A stretch of 64,000 nt of DNA from Janthinobacterium sp. B9-8 (lineage in GTDB: Bacteria > Pseudomonadota > Gammaproteobacteria > Burkholderiales > Chitinibacteraceae): the NCBI RefSeq assembly GCF_000969645.2, contig NZ_CP014222.1, positions 2,297,740 through 2,361,739 of the forward strand, read 5' to 3'. Numbering within the stretch: position 1 is the stretch's first letter; every line of letters starts with the position of its first letter. A model generated the notes under the pieces. The model did no database searches, was not told the DNA's origin, and saw nothing but the letters and a program-made list of their open reading frames with translations. Below are positions 40,981-48,999 of the stretch, piece after piece. Position numbers and translations under genes: made by a program.

Positions 40981-41667
40981 ATGTCCAAGCAGCTTTTACT
41001 CATCGACGACGATGAACGTCTTACTGCGATGTTGGCCGAATACTTGCGGCTGCAAGGCTTTGCGGTGGACGTGGCGCACGATGGTAAACGGGGTTTAGCG
41101 GCCCTTGCCAGCCGCAGCTTTGATGCGCTGATTTTAGATTTAATGCTGCCTGATGTAGACGGCCTTGATTTATGCAAGCAGATTCGCCAGACCCAGCCGC
41201 TGCCCATTCTGATGCTCACCGCCAGAGGCGATGTCACCGACCGGATTGTAGGGCTGGAATTAGGTGCCGACGATTATCTTGCCAAGCCTTTTGATGCCAG
41301 AGAATTACTCGCCCGACTACGCGCTATTTTGCGCCGCCAAAACAACACAGACAGCAGCAACTCGCTCACTTTTGGCAATATAGAAATCGACGCCGATGCC
41401 CGCAGCGTCATGGTTGCGGGGCGAGCGTGCGCCATCACCAGCTACCAGTTTGATTTACTACTCTGCCTCGCCCGCCACGCCGGAAAAGTGCTGAGCCGCG
41501 AGCAAATTTTAGATCAGGTACGCGGTGAAACGCTGGAAGCCTTTGACCGCAGCATCGACGTACACATCTCAAAACTCCGCGCCGCGATTGGAGACGATTC
41601 CAAAGCCCCCAAACGCATCATCACCGTGCGCGGTGTGGGCTATGTATTTGCTAAAACGGAGGATTAA
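40981..41667 (+). CDS. OmpR-family response regulator (CpxR-like)
   Basis: A 228-residue regulator. The receiver domain has the acidic pocket Asp9-Asp11, phosphoacceptor Asp53 (LILDLMLPD), the Thr of LMLTARG and Lys102 (YLAKPF). A winged-helix OmpR effector domain follows (about 130-225), with YQFDLLLCLARHAGKVLSREQILDQV split by normal family spacing and RSIDVHISKLRAAIGDD. It would be phosphorylated by the kinase encoded 609 bases downstream. Together with the Spy/CpxP-like protein upstream this suggests an envelope-stress response. The ATG at 40981 follows CAGGAATCAC. Confidence 0.93.
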   Translation: MSKQLLLIDDDERLTAMLAEYLRLQGFAVDVAHDGKRGLAALASRSFDALILDLMLPDVDGLDLCKQIRQTQPLPILMLTARGDVTDRIVGLELGADDYLAKPFDARELLARLRAILRRQNNTDSSNSLTFGNIEIDADARSVMVAGRACAITSYQFDLLLCLARHAGKVLSREQILDQVRGETLEAFDRSIDVHISKLRAAIGDDSKAPKRIITVRGVGYVFAKTED

Positions 41668-42276
41668 AAATGCCCCGCTCTGCAATAAAGCCCAAATATT
41701 GAAACACAGAGCTCACAAAGAACATGAAGTTTGAGGGAGAAAAACGAGAGCTAAATTAAGTTAATTTAATAGATTTTGAGTATCTTAAAAATGAGCAATC
41801 TGGATTCATATCGCAGCTCATAGTACGGGGCTTAAATCTCCCCTTGAAACACGCCGTAGCGAGGAACAAGCGGGGCGGGGTTTCGGCCAGAGGCAGCGAG
41901 GCACGAGCGAGTCTCGCCTGCCGCCGACTCGATTGTCCGCAGCGTAGGAGCCTTCGTGTTATTGGTGTTGTGGCTTGGCTTCGTTTCTTGGCCACACAAG
42001 AAAGGAAGGTCCAGCGGGACGCCCGCACCTAAATTAACGTGCCGAAGGCACTTAAAAGATCTTTTTGGCTTTGCCTAGCGCCTATGAAATAAAACCCATC
42101 GCTTTTGTAGAGGCGGTGCGCAAGAAAAACAAACTTGCACACCCTATAAAAACCAAGCTTTGCCCTGTTAAGTTGCCTGGGTTGGTGAAAAAACCACCAG
42201 ATACGCACATCAAAAGCTGATAAACATCGGGTTTCCCCCGCCCTACATCAAATATCACCCTGCTAAAGGACTCACC
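41668..42276. other. repeat-rich gap splitting response regulator and kinase genes
   Basis: Six hundred bases separate two genes that are usually adjacent. The left part has a degenerate ACACAGAG-type segment (about 41703). The middle (about 41835-42030) is GC-richer than its flanks and holds short palindromes such as GCGGG-ACG-CCCGC (42014-42026) and GTGCC-GAA-GGCAC (42039-42051). A REP-like copy lies at 42111-42146. A 62-codon frame runs through the GC-rich part but has no ribosome site and looks non-coding. It is best explained as repetitive or insertion-derived DNA. Confidence 0.55.
42111..42146. repeat. REP-like palindrome, family 1 copy C (inverted orientation)
   Basis: On the minus strand it reads AGGGTGTGCAAG, a T-rich loop and CTTGCGCACCGCC, nearly identical in its arms to copy A. 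It lies about 130 bases upstream of the kinase start. Confidence 0.7.
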
Positions 42277-43500
42277 GTGCGGCATAAGCTTTACTGGCAG
42301 ATTTACTTTACCGTTGTTGGCAGCCTGGTGTTATTTGCACTTCTGGCGGGGCTGCTTTATCAATGGCATGACGATCCGCCGCCCAGACGCTTAATCCATG
42401 GCACGGCTAATTTGCTGGCTGCGGCGCTTCCACCTGCTGATCGGCCCATTAGCGAGCAAGCTGCAGTTTTTACCCAGCTGACTCAGGAATTCGATATCCC
42501 TATCAGCCTTTATGCAGCGAACGGACAAATGATTGCCAGCGTAGGCGAGCCTTTGGAGTTAAGGCGAGGCAAGCCACGTATTTTTCAATTACGCCTGCCC
42601 GACCAGCGCCTGATTCTGGTTGGCCGCCCAGCACATCGTGAAAAAAGCCCCGGCCTATTGGCAGGCTTTGCCATGTTGGCACTGGCCATTGCCATTGCGG
42701 CGATTCCATTGGCGCGTAAGCTCAGCCGTCGTTTAGAGGCACTTGCCAATCAGCTTGATGCTTTAGGTGAAGGGAATTTTTCGGTGCGATTGCCTGTACA
42801 TGGCAAAGATGAAGTATCGCGGCTATCGATTCGCTTTAACCGCGCCGCCGAGCAAATTGCCGAACTGCTGAACGCGCACAAAAATCTACTCGCTCACGCC
42901 TCGCATGAATTACGCTCGCCACTGGCCCGTTTGCAAATGGCCGCCACCCTGCTGGGCGATCATGCCCCTGCCCATTTGCAGAAAGAACTCAGCCAGAATA
43001 TCAGCGAGCTGAATGAGCTGGTCGAAGAGATTCTGCTGATGAGCCGCCTTGATGCAAGGCCAGAAAGCCTGCAAACCCAGCGCCTTGATTTGCTTGAGCT
43101 GTGCCAGATTGAAGCCGCACCTTTTCAGGCCAGCGTAGCAGGCCCCAATACCGAGATCGAAGCTGACCCGCGACTCTTAAAACGCCTCATCCGTAATCTA
43201 TTAGAAAACGCCAACCGCTATGGCGCGGCACCATTAAGCATTCGTATTGATATAGAGGCCGATTGGGTGCGGCTCAATGTGTGCGATCAAGGAGCAGGCA
43301 TTGCAGCAGCAGCCCAGCCGCATATCTTCGAGCCATTTTACCGCCCACCCGGCACGCCCGAGGGCAAAGGCGGCCATGGCTTAGGGCTGGCGCTGGTTAA
43401 ACGGATTGCCGAGCATCATGGTGGCAACGTTGAATATCAATCGCCAGCAAGCGGGGGCAGCTGTTTTAAAGTCAGCTTTAAAAGAAGCACTCAAGCTTAA
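42277..43500 (+). CDS. membrane sensor histidine kinase (CpxA/RstB-like)
   Basis: A 407-residue inner-membrane kinase. Two membrane helices (about 10-28 and 127-147) flank a small periplasmic domain of about 100 residues. A HAMP domain (about 147-200) leads to HisKA with phosphoacceptor His210 in ASHELRSPLARLQ. The HATPase has the N box LLENANRYG, the G1 box CDQGAGI and the G2 box GHGLGLALVKRI. The start is GTG at 42277 with AAAGGA six bases upstream. It is the natural partner of the OmpR-type regulator upstream, despite the 609-base gap. Confidence 0.92.
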   Translation: MRHKLYWQIYFTVVGSLVLFALLAGLLYQWHDDPPPRRLIHGTANLLAAALPPADRPISEQAAVFTQLTQEFDIPISLYAANGQMIASVGEPLELRRGKPRIFQLRLPDQRLILVGRPAHREKSPGLLAGFAMLALAIAIAAIPLARKLSRRLEALANQLDALGEGNFSVRLPVHGKDEVSRLSIRFNRAAEQIAELLNAHKNLLAHASHELRSPLARLQMAATLLGDHAPAHLQKELSQNISELNELVEEILLMSRLDARPESLQTQRLDLLELCQIEAAPFQASVAGPNTEIEADPRLLKRLIRNLLENANRYGAAPLSIRIDIEADWVRLNVCDQGAGIAAAAQPHIFEPFYRPPGTPEGKGGHGLGLALVKRIAEHHGGNVEYQSPASGGSCFKVSFKRSTQA

Positions 43501-43756
43501 TCTGCAATACATACCCATCATTTTCTAAATAGAGCACCCGCTTCTGAAGCACAGCACCTCGCTACTTGCTTTTGAACCTGCTCGCCCGCTTATAACCAAC
43601 GCGGCAAATATTCTGCATCGCTTTCACAAAGGCATCACCGAATCGTCACGGCCAAGTCACACACTTTCTGCATAGTGGATATCAGTTTATATAGGGCCGA
43701 AAGCCTGCCCCGGCACGCTTTCTCTTAATCGCAAAAATTCTTGTAAGGCCATCCAC

Positions 43757-44509
43757 ATGCTGAAATCCTCACTCCTTGCACTGACTTTAGTAATCGCTAC
43801 CCCTAGCCATGCCGGCCTGGCTAGCGGCGATATGGCTTTCACTACCTTTAATGCTGATGAAGATGGCTGGGCCATGGCCACTTTTGTCGATATCGCAGCC
43901 AATACCAAAATCTATTTCACAGATAATGAATGGAATGGCGCAGGCTTTAATAAAGGCGAGAGTTTTCATGAATGGCTAAGCGGTTCTGCAAGCATCACTG
44001 CAGGCACGGTGATTCGCTTTAGTGCTACAGATGATGCACGCAAGCTCTCGTCTTCCTTAGGTTTATTCAGCCGCAGCAATGTATCTGGCAGCAATAACTT
44101 TGGGCTAAGCCAATCTGCCGAAACGGTTTATGCCTATCTCGGTACATCGGCCACTGCCCCCACTACTTTCCTAGCAGCGATTTCTACCGGCGCTTTCAGC
44201 AGTGCAGAAGGTGGCTTAACAAATACGGGCTTATCGACTGGCAATGGCGCAATCCAGCTGAGAAATGGTTCTGATTTCGCGGAATACACCGGTTTACGCA
44301 CTGGCCAAGCACAGATGAGCGATTACAAAGCGCTGGTCAATAACACAGGCAACTGGTCTGATCTAGGCAATGGCAACTTTGCCAATCTGGCCGCAAATAC
44401 CGGCTCTTTCGGTAAAACTATCACCCCCGTACCAGAGCCTGAAACCTACGCGCTGATGGGGCTGGGCATGATTGCCTTGCTCACGCGCCGCCGTAAGCTG
44501 CGAGTGTAA
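43757..44509 (+). CDS. PEP-CTERM sorting-domain protein
   Basis: A 250-residue exported protein with signal peptide (about 1-19) and a C-terminal PEP-CTERM anchor. The anchor consists of VPEPETYALMGLGMIALL, a single hydrophobic helix, and the basic tail TRRRKLRV. Such proteins are processed by the exosortase EpsH/XrtA and usually end up in biofilm or exopolysaccharide. The body (about 20-220) is rich in Ser, Gly, Asn and Thr and looks like a beta domain; the segment TKIYFTDNEWNGAGFNKGE resembles lamin-tail-like modules, but no enzyme is recognised. No exosortase or polysaccharide gene lies nearby. AAGG precedes the ATG by eight bases. Confidence 0.88.
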   Translation: MLKSSLLALTLVIATPSHAGLASGDMAFTTFNADEDGWAMATFVDIAANTKIYFTDNEWNGAGFNKGESFHEWLSGSASITAGTVIRFSATDDARKLSSSLGLFSRSNVSGSNNFGLSQSAETVYAYLGTSATAPTTFLAAISTGAFSSAEGGLTNTGLSTGNGAIQLRNGSDFAEYTGLRTGQAQMSDYKALVNNTGNWSDLGNGNFANLAANTGSFGKTITPVPEPETYALMGLGMIALLTRRRKLRV

Positions 44510-44528
44510 AGCGGGCTATATTTTGAAA

Positions 44529-44556
44529 ACGGGTGCATGCCAAAGCTTGCACCCGT
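44529..44556 (-). terminator. terminator after the GNAT gene
   Basis: Nine-base arms ACGGGTGCA and TGCACCCGT surround a ten-base loop. On the minus strand the stem is followed by TTTTC, so it best serves the minus-strand GNAT/binding-protein operon; it also closes the PEP-CTERM gene. Confidence 0.75.
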
Positions 44557-44580
44557 CCTGAAGTTAGCTCCTACCGTGGC

Positions 44581-45072
44581 TCAATCCGCAGCCAGCCATT
44601 GATACATCACCAGCGTATCCACAAAACCCAGCTGCTTATGCCGGTAAGCTTTAGGCACCCTGCCCACCACTTCAAAACCCAGCTTTTGCCACAACGCCAC
44701 TGCCACAGTATTGCTTGAAACCACGGCATTAAATTGCATGGCCTTAAAACCCAGCGCCAAAGCACGCTGCTGTGAATGCTGGCACAGCGCTTTGGCCACG
44801 CCTTTGCCTCTGGCGGCATCTGCCACCATATAGCCGCAATTGCTTACATGTGCGCCCGGTCCGCTGGCATTGGCTTTAATATAATAAGAGCCAAGCACCA
44901 CGCCATCTTCCACCGCTGCATAGGTTTCGGCAGGCAGTGTGCACCACAGCTCAAATGCTTGCTGCTCGTTTAAATCAGGGTCAAATGCATAGGTTTCTTC
45001 TGCTTGAATAATTGCAGAAAATACAGACCAAAACTGAGAGAACAATTCGGGGGTCATTGCAACTATATTCAT
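44581..45072 (-). CDS. GNAT family N-acetyltransferase
   Basis: A 163-residue acetyl-CoA-dependent acyltransferase. The acetyl-CoA loop is seen in ADAARGKGVAKALCQHSQQ (residues around 90-110), preceded by the beta-strand GYMVA. The region NAVVSSNTVAVALWQKLGFEVVGRVP is the typical C-terminal block. The substrate is unknown; sequences of this style are often amino-acid or peptide N-acetyltransferases. It begins three bases after the solute-binding protein gene and is cotranscribed with it; TGA of that gene and the ATG here are separated by AATA-free spacing of three bases. Confidence 0.88.
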   Translation of the reverse strand: MNIVAMTPELFSQFWSVFSAIIQAEETYAFDPDLNEQQAFELWCTLPAETYAAVEDGVVLGSYYIKANASGPGAHVSNCGYMVADAARGKGVAKALCQHSQQRALALGFKAMQFNAVVSSNTVAVALWQKLGFEVVGRVPKAYRHKQLGFVDTLVMYQWLAAD

Positions 45073-45075
45073 TGA

Positions 45076-45858
45076 TCACTTCTCGCGTAAATAAACAGGG
45101 ATGCGCTTTTTAAAAAGCTTATCACGCTCATCCCCAATATTTTTCCAGATACAAATGGCCAGCTTGGGATGCTCGGCATAAAAAGATTTACTAAAAATTA
45201 AAAAGTAATCTTTTGTGCTGATATCCGGCTCTAAGCGCTGTATTTTTAATTTTTTATTCTGCTCTAAAAAAGCATCACCCAGATGTTGCTGCGTCGCATA
45301 AGCATCAATACGGCCTGCCGTTAATTTGGCAAAGTTATTTTCGATACTAAGCGCCTCTTCATAGGGAATATTTAATCGCTCTAGATCTTTAACAACCGAC
45401 CACCCCATATTTGCCCCCACTTTGCCCTGCAAACCCGTCAACCCCTTGCCATCCCAAACCAGCTTCGATGCTCGGTTTACAAAAAAAGCATAGCGCAGAG
45501 TCGTTAAGCGCTGGCTATGATCGGGCAATTCATCGCGCATAGGATAAACAGCAAAGGCGGCGCGCTCCTCCGTATATGAGAGCATTAACACGCCTTGAAT
45601 CAAATTACTTTTTAAACTATTCAGTAATCGCAAAGGGGGATAGCGTTCTATCTCTGGCAAAACGCCACACTGTGTTGCTGCAGCACGTGCCTGCTCAATT
45701 GCAATCCCTGGCAAAGCCTGCAATTGTAAACTATCGCCCATAATATAAGGAGGAGATGATTGCTGATTCACCCCGATACGCAGCACAATCTCTGCCTGTG
45801 CTGCTGCCACTGGCAAGCTCGCCAAGACACCTATTCCAAGAAATTTTGCTTTATTCAT
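45076..45858 (-). CDS. periplasmic solute-binding protein (family 3-like)
   Basis: A 260-residue exported protein with signal peptide MNKAKFLGIGVLASLPVAAAQA. The mature part looks like a small two-lobed extracellular solute-binding protein of bacterial family 3: it starts IVLRIGVNQQSSPPYI and contains LTGLQGKVGANMGWSVVKDL and KLTAGRIDAYATQQH. Relatives bind amino acids, but many single copies in Neisseriales-type genomes have no transporter and unknown ligands. Here the only partner is a GNAT gene three bases downstream. It sits divergent from ubiC. Family assignment is fair; ligand unknown. Confidence 0.75.
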   Translation of the reverse strand: MNKAKFLGIGVLASLPVAAAQAEIVLRIGVNQQSSPPYIMGDSLQLQALPGIAIEQARAAATQCGVLPEIERYPPLRLLNSLKSNLIQGVLMLSYTEERAAFAVYPMRDELPDHSQRLTTLRYAFFVNRASKLVWDGKGLTGLQGKVGANMGWSVVKDLERLNIPYEEALSIENNFAKLTAGRIDAYATQQHLGDAFLEQNKKLKIQRLEPDISTKDYFLIFSKSFYAEHPKLAICIWKNIGDERDKLFKKRIPVYLREK

Positions 45859-45982
45859 TTTTCCAGCTTAGCAGCAAAGCACAAAGACTCCTCTTGCTAA
45901 TCACATCAAACCGACAATGTGCCTGCACACAAGCAAGCTGACACTGCTTATAATCTAGCCTCTGCTCACCCTGGCCACTTTT

Positions 45983-46519
45983 ATGTCTTTGCCGCAATAC
46001 TGGCGCACCCCGCTCTGCCTTGCTCCCCGCCCTTTACACCCCTGGCTTACCGAACGCGGCTCTCTTACCGCCATGCTGATGGCGCATTTTCCTGAGATCT
46101 CGGTACAAGTGATCTTTCAAGGCTGGCAACAAGCGCATTGGGATGAAGCAGCTTGCTTAAGTAGAACAGCCAACAGACAAAATATGGCCTGCCGCGAAGT
46201 CGTCTTAAAAAGCAAACGCACCTCGCTGGTTTACGCACATAGCATCACCACGCCTGCCGCCTTACATAAAGGCTTCCATCTATTTGGCCGTAGTGGCAGC
46301 CGCCCGCTAGGTGCCTTGCTATTTGCTGACCCCACTATCTGCCGCTCTGACCTTAGCTGGTGTTGCATCGATCCACGCCATCCACTCTGGCAAAAAGCTC
46401 AGGCCGCCGTGGGATCATTACCAAAGAAACTATGGGCAAGGCGCTCGATATTTTATGCAGGCCACGACAAACTACTGGTCACCGAAGTATTTTTGCCTGC
46501 ACTATTAGACAGCGCTTAA
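45983..46519 (+). CDS. ubiC: chorismate lyase UbiC
   Basis: A 178-residue enzyme that converts chorismate to 4-hydroxybenzoate and pyruvate, the first step of ubiquinone synthesis. The family pattern is visible in WLTERGSLTAMLMAHF near the N-terminus, ACREVVLKSKRTSLVYAHSI in the middle with the active-site Arg, RPLGALLFADPTI, and the Glu of LLVTEVFLPAL near the C-terminus. It is followed by ubiA in the same direction, the standard ubiC-ubiA pair. Cytoplasmic; no signal peptide. No strong ribosome site is seen before the ATG. Confidence 0.93.
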   Translation: MSLPQYWRTPLCLAPRPLHPWLTERGSLTAMLMAHFPEISVQVIFQGWQQAHWDEAACLSRTANRQNMACREVVLKSKRTSLVYAHSITTPAALHKGFHLFGRSGSRPLGALLFADPTICRSDLSWCCIDPRHPLWQKAQAAVGSLPKKLWARRSIFYAGHDKLLVTEVFLPALLDSA

Positions 46520-46671
46520 TAATAAGATAGCCAAAACCAGCAGCCCACCTTCAGCGCAAAATACCCCCAAGATGTAAGTAATTACTTTCTCTTGCGAAAA
46601 GGCCATAAACCTTGACGCCAGCGCTTTCCAGCAGCAAAGTAAGCGCACATTTTTTGAAGCTGACTCACCCT

Positions 46672-47532
46672 ATGCTATCCCGACTTCCTGCTTTCGCCCG
46701 CCTGATGCGTATCGACAAACCCATCGGCACTTTATTGCTGCTCTGGCCAACATTATGGGGGCTATGGTTTGCCAGCAATGGCCGCCCCGACCCGATGCTG
46801 CTGCTGATTTTTTGCCTAGGCACCTTTTTAATGCGCGCCGCTGGCTGCGTGATTAACGACTATTGCGACCGAGATTTTGATGGCCATGTAGAGCGCACCC
46901 ATGCTCGGCCCTTAGTCTCTGGCGAAATCAAACCTAAGGAAGCGCTATTGCTGGCGGCTGCCTTAGCACTCACCGCATTTTTACTGGTGCTGCCTTTAAA
47001 CCGGCTGACGCTACTCCTCTCTATCCCCGCCGTATTTCTAGCGGGCTCTTACCCACTCACCAAACGTTTTCTAGCCTTACCGCAAGCCTATTTAGGCATC
47101 GCCTTTGGCTTTGGCATCCCTATGGCCTTTGCCGCCCAAACGGGTGACGTGCCCGCTTTTGCCTGGATCTTACTGCTGGCCAATATTTTATGGACCATCG
47201 CTTACGATACCGAATACGCCATGGTCGATCGGCCTGACGATTTAAAAATCGGCATTAAAACCTCGGCCATCACCTTTGGCCGCTTTGACGTGATCGCCAT
47301 CATGCTCTGCTTCACAGGTTTTATCGCCCTGATGGCATGGCTAGGCATAGAGAGCCAGCGCGGCGTGATTTATTTTATTTCCCTGCTCATCTCAGCAGGC
47401 TTAGCACTCCAGCAATACAGCCAGATCATCGCCCGCGAACCAGCAGATTGCTTTAAGGCTTTTTTAAGTAACAACCGAATTGGCGCGGTGATTTTTATGG
47501 GCTTGGTTTTAGATTATGGGCTTAGCCACTGA
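46672..47532 (+). CDS. ubiA: 4-hydroxybenzoate polyprenyltransferase UbiA
   Basis: This integral-membrane prenyltransferase attaches the polyprenyl tail to 4-hydroxybenzoate, using the product of the upstream gene. About nine membrane helices are predicted. The two aspartate motifs are NDYCDRDFDGHVERT and DTEYAMVDRPDD, which bind the prenyl diphosphate through magnesium. The opening RIDKPIGTLLLLWPTLWGLW is diagnostic. I chose the ATG at 46672, which gives the usual family N-terminus of about 286 residues. An in-frame TTG at 46612 with AAAAGG upstream would add 20 residues and cannot be excluded, because no ribosome site is obvious before 46672. Confidence 0.95.
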   Translation: MLSRLPAFARLMRIDKPIGTLLLLWPTLWGLWFASNGRPDPMLLLIFCLGTFLMRAAGCVINDYCDRDFDGHVERTHARPLVSGEIKPKEALLLAAALALTAFLLVLPLNRLTLLLSIPAVFLAGSYPLTKRFLALPQAYLGIAFGFGIPMAFAAQTGDVPAFAWILLLANILWTIAYDTEYAMVDRPDDLKIGIKTSAITFGRFDVIAIMLCFTGFIALMAWLGIESQRGVIYFISLLISAGLALQQYSQIIAREPADCFKAFLSNNRIGAVIFMGLVLDYGLSH

Positions 47533-47595
47533 TTTCATAGAAAGTAGAGGCCTACCTTTTACGTAATAAGCCCCCTTCTACTGATGGAGACCCCA

Positions 47596-48276
47596 ATGAA
47601 AAAGATCATTACAGCACTACTTATCACCTGCCTAAACAGTGCCGTTTTTGCAGAAGTGAAGAATACAAAAGACTTACCTGGCCATTATTATTTGCAAGGG
47701 GTACGTGAAGTGGGCTCCGAGCTATTGCTCGGCAAGGATGGTCAGTTTCAATGGATGATGAGCTATGGCGCGGTGGATCAATACGCCCAAGGTACCTGGC
47801 TAGTGGACAAGGGCAACGTTTTGCTCGTCTCCACCCCTGCCGCAGAAAACCCCAGCTTTCGCCTGTTTACCGAAGATGAAATGCGTATCCGTAAGCCCGC
47901 AAAAGCGGGCACTTGGGTAGCGATTGTAGGTATACCCCAAGTTGGGCCGACACCGGGCGTTGCAGTGAAATTTGAAAGCAAAACAGGTAAGACGCTGACC
48001 GCCATCAGCGATGCAAATGGCGATGCCATCGTTGATATGCCTGATAGTGAGGAATGGATGCGAGCAGGTTTACGTGGCGCAAAAAGCAAAAGTGACTGGC
48101 AATGGTTTGCGATTCCCGCAGAGCGCAAAAAAGACCGGATAGCTGCTTTTGCAAACAGCGATGAAAGCCAAGCCAGGCCCGCTACCTTTGAAAAGCTACA
48201 GCTAAAAATAGAAGAAAAAGGCCTGCGCATCAGCGACCAAGAAGCGATGCCTCGCGGCCTTTATACCAAGCAATAA
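47596..48276 (+). CDS. exported protein of unknown function
   Basis: A 226-residue protein I do not recognise. A signal peptide (MKKIITALLITCLNSAVFA) is followed by an N-terminal region (about 20-100) that looks like a small beta-barrel or lipid-handling fold, with HYYLQGVREVGSELLLGKDGQF and QYAQGTWLVDKGNVLLVST. A second segment (VAVKFESKTGKTLTAISDA) resembles carboxypeptidase-regulatory-like beta domains, followed by a charged C-terminus. GGAG lies six bases before the chosen ATG; four codons upstream are also open. It is monocistronic and closed by a strong terminator. Confidence 0.75.
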   Translation: MKKIITALLITCLNSAVFAEVKNTKDLPGHYYLQGVREVGSELLLGKDGQFQWMMSYGAVDQYAQGTWLVDKGNVLLVSTPAAENPSFRLFTEDEMRIRKPAKAGTWVAIVGIPQVGPTPGVAVKFESKTGKTLTAISDANGDAIVDMPDSEEWMRAGLRGAKSKSDWQWFAIPAERKKDRIAAFANSDESQARPATFEKLQLKIEEKGLRISDQEAMPRGLYTKQ

Positions 48277-48283
48277 CAACACG

Positions 48284-48317
48284 TAAGCATAGAGCTTGCC
48301 TGCAAGCTCTATGCTTA
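48284..48317. terminator. long perfect hairpin terminator
   Basis: Sixteen-base arms (TAAGCATAGAGCTTGC and its exact complement) around a two-base loop lie between the unknown exported protein gene and the convergent NUDIX gene. Arms of this length without mismatch are rare by chance, so it should stop both transcripts. Confidence 0.8.
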
Positions 48318-48318
48318 A

Positions 48319-48867
48319 TCAGCCACGCAGCATCTTCTCTGCCCAGAAAATCCCACTAACCGTTTTACCATCAGTAATCGATCCATCCAGCACACCTGCA
48401 ATTAGATCATCGAGGCTCACCGCTACGCATTCTACAAACTCGCCTTCGTCGAGCTGAGGCTTGCCCGCCGTGAGATTTTGCGCCAAATAAAAATGAATTT
48501 CTTCATTTGTATAGCTAATGATGGGATGGTGAACACCTAGCTTTTGCCATTCTTGCGCGGTATAGCCGGTTTCTTCCAATAATTCGCGCTTGCCGCAAGC
48601 CAGTGCATCTTCACCGGCATCAAGCTTGCCAGCGGGGAACTCCAGATACACGCGGTGCATAGGGTAGCGATATTGCCGCTCCATCAAAAGTTTGCCATCG
48701 GGCAGCACCGGAATAATCATCACCGCACCGGGGTGGATCACATATTCACGCGTGGCATGGCTACCATCGGGCAGGCGCACGGTATCGCGATTGATATGCA
48801 AGAGCGCGCCATCAAACACCCGCTCGCTACTGATTTTTTCTTCGATTAAATGTTGATCTTTTTGCAT
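48319..48867 (-). CDS. NUDIX hydrolase, ADP-ribose pyrophosphatase type
   Basis: A 182-residue NUDIX enzyme. The Nudix box is complete: GKLDAGEDALACGKRELLEE followed by TGY gives the G-x5-E-x7-REL-EE-G pattern with metal-binding glutamates. The context before it (LPDGKLLMERQYRYPMHRVYLEFPAGK) and the length match ADP-ribose/ADP-sugar pyrophosphatases (NudF-like), which remove toxic ADP-ribose or turn over ADP-glucose. It lies directly downstream of the glycogen operon on the same strand, where an ADP-sugar pyrophosphatase would make sense, though about 130 bases separate them. The exact substrate is not certain. Confidence 0.88.
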   Translation of the reverse strand: MQKDQHLIEEKISSERVFDGALLHINRDTVRLPDGSHATREYVIHPGAVMIIPVLPDGKLLMERQYRYPMHRVYLEFPAGKLDAGEDALACGKRELLEETGYTAQEWQKLGVHHPIISYTNEEIHFYLAQNLTAGKPQLDEGEFVECVAVSLDDLIAGVLDGSITDGKTVSGIFWAEKMLRG

Positions 48868-48999
48868 GGATTCCCAGCGGGTTGATAATTAAAAAGTTCT
48901 GTAGACATAGAGGACACAGAGAAAAACGAAGATAAATCACGGTGTTTCTATGGCCTCTTCCCCTTATTTGCCCTCAATCGAACCATACCGCAACAGCGA

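Noticed and set aside
41844..42032. 62-codon plus-strand frame in the repeat-rich gap
   Set aside because: Arg/Ala-rich composition, no ribosome site, and location inside palindromic repeat-like DNA argue against a gene.
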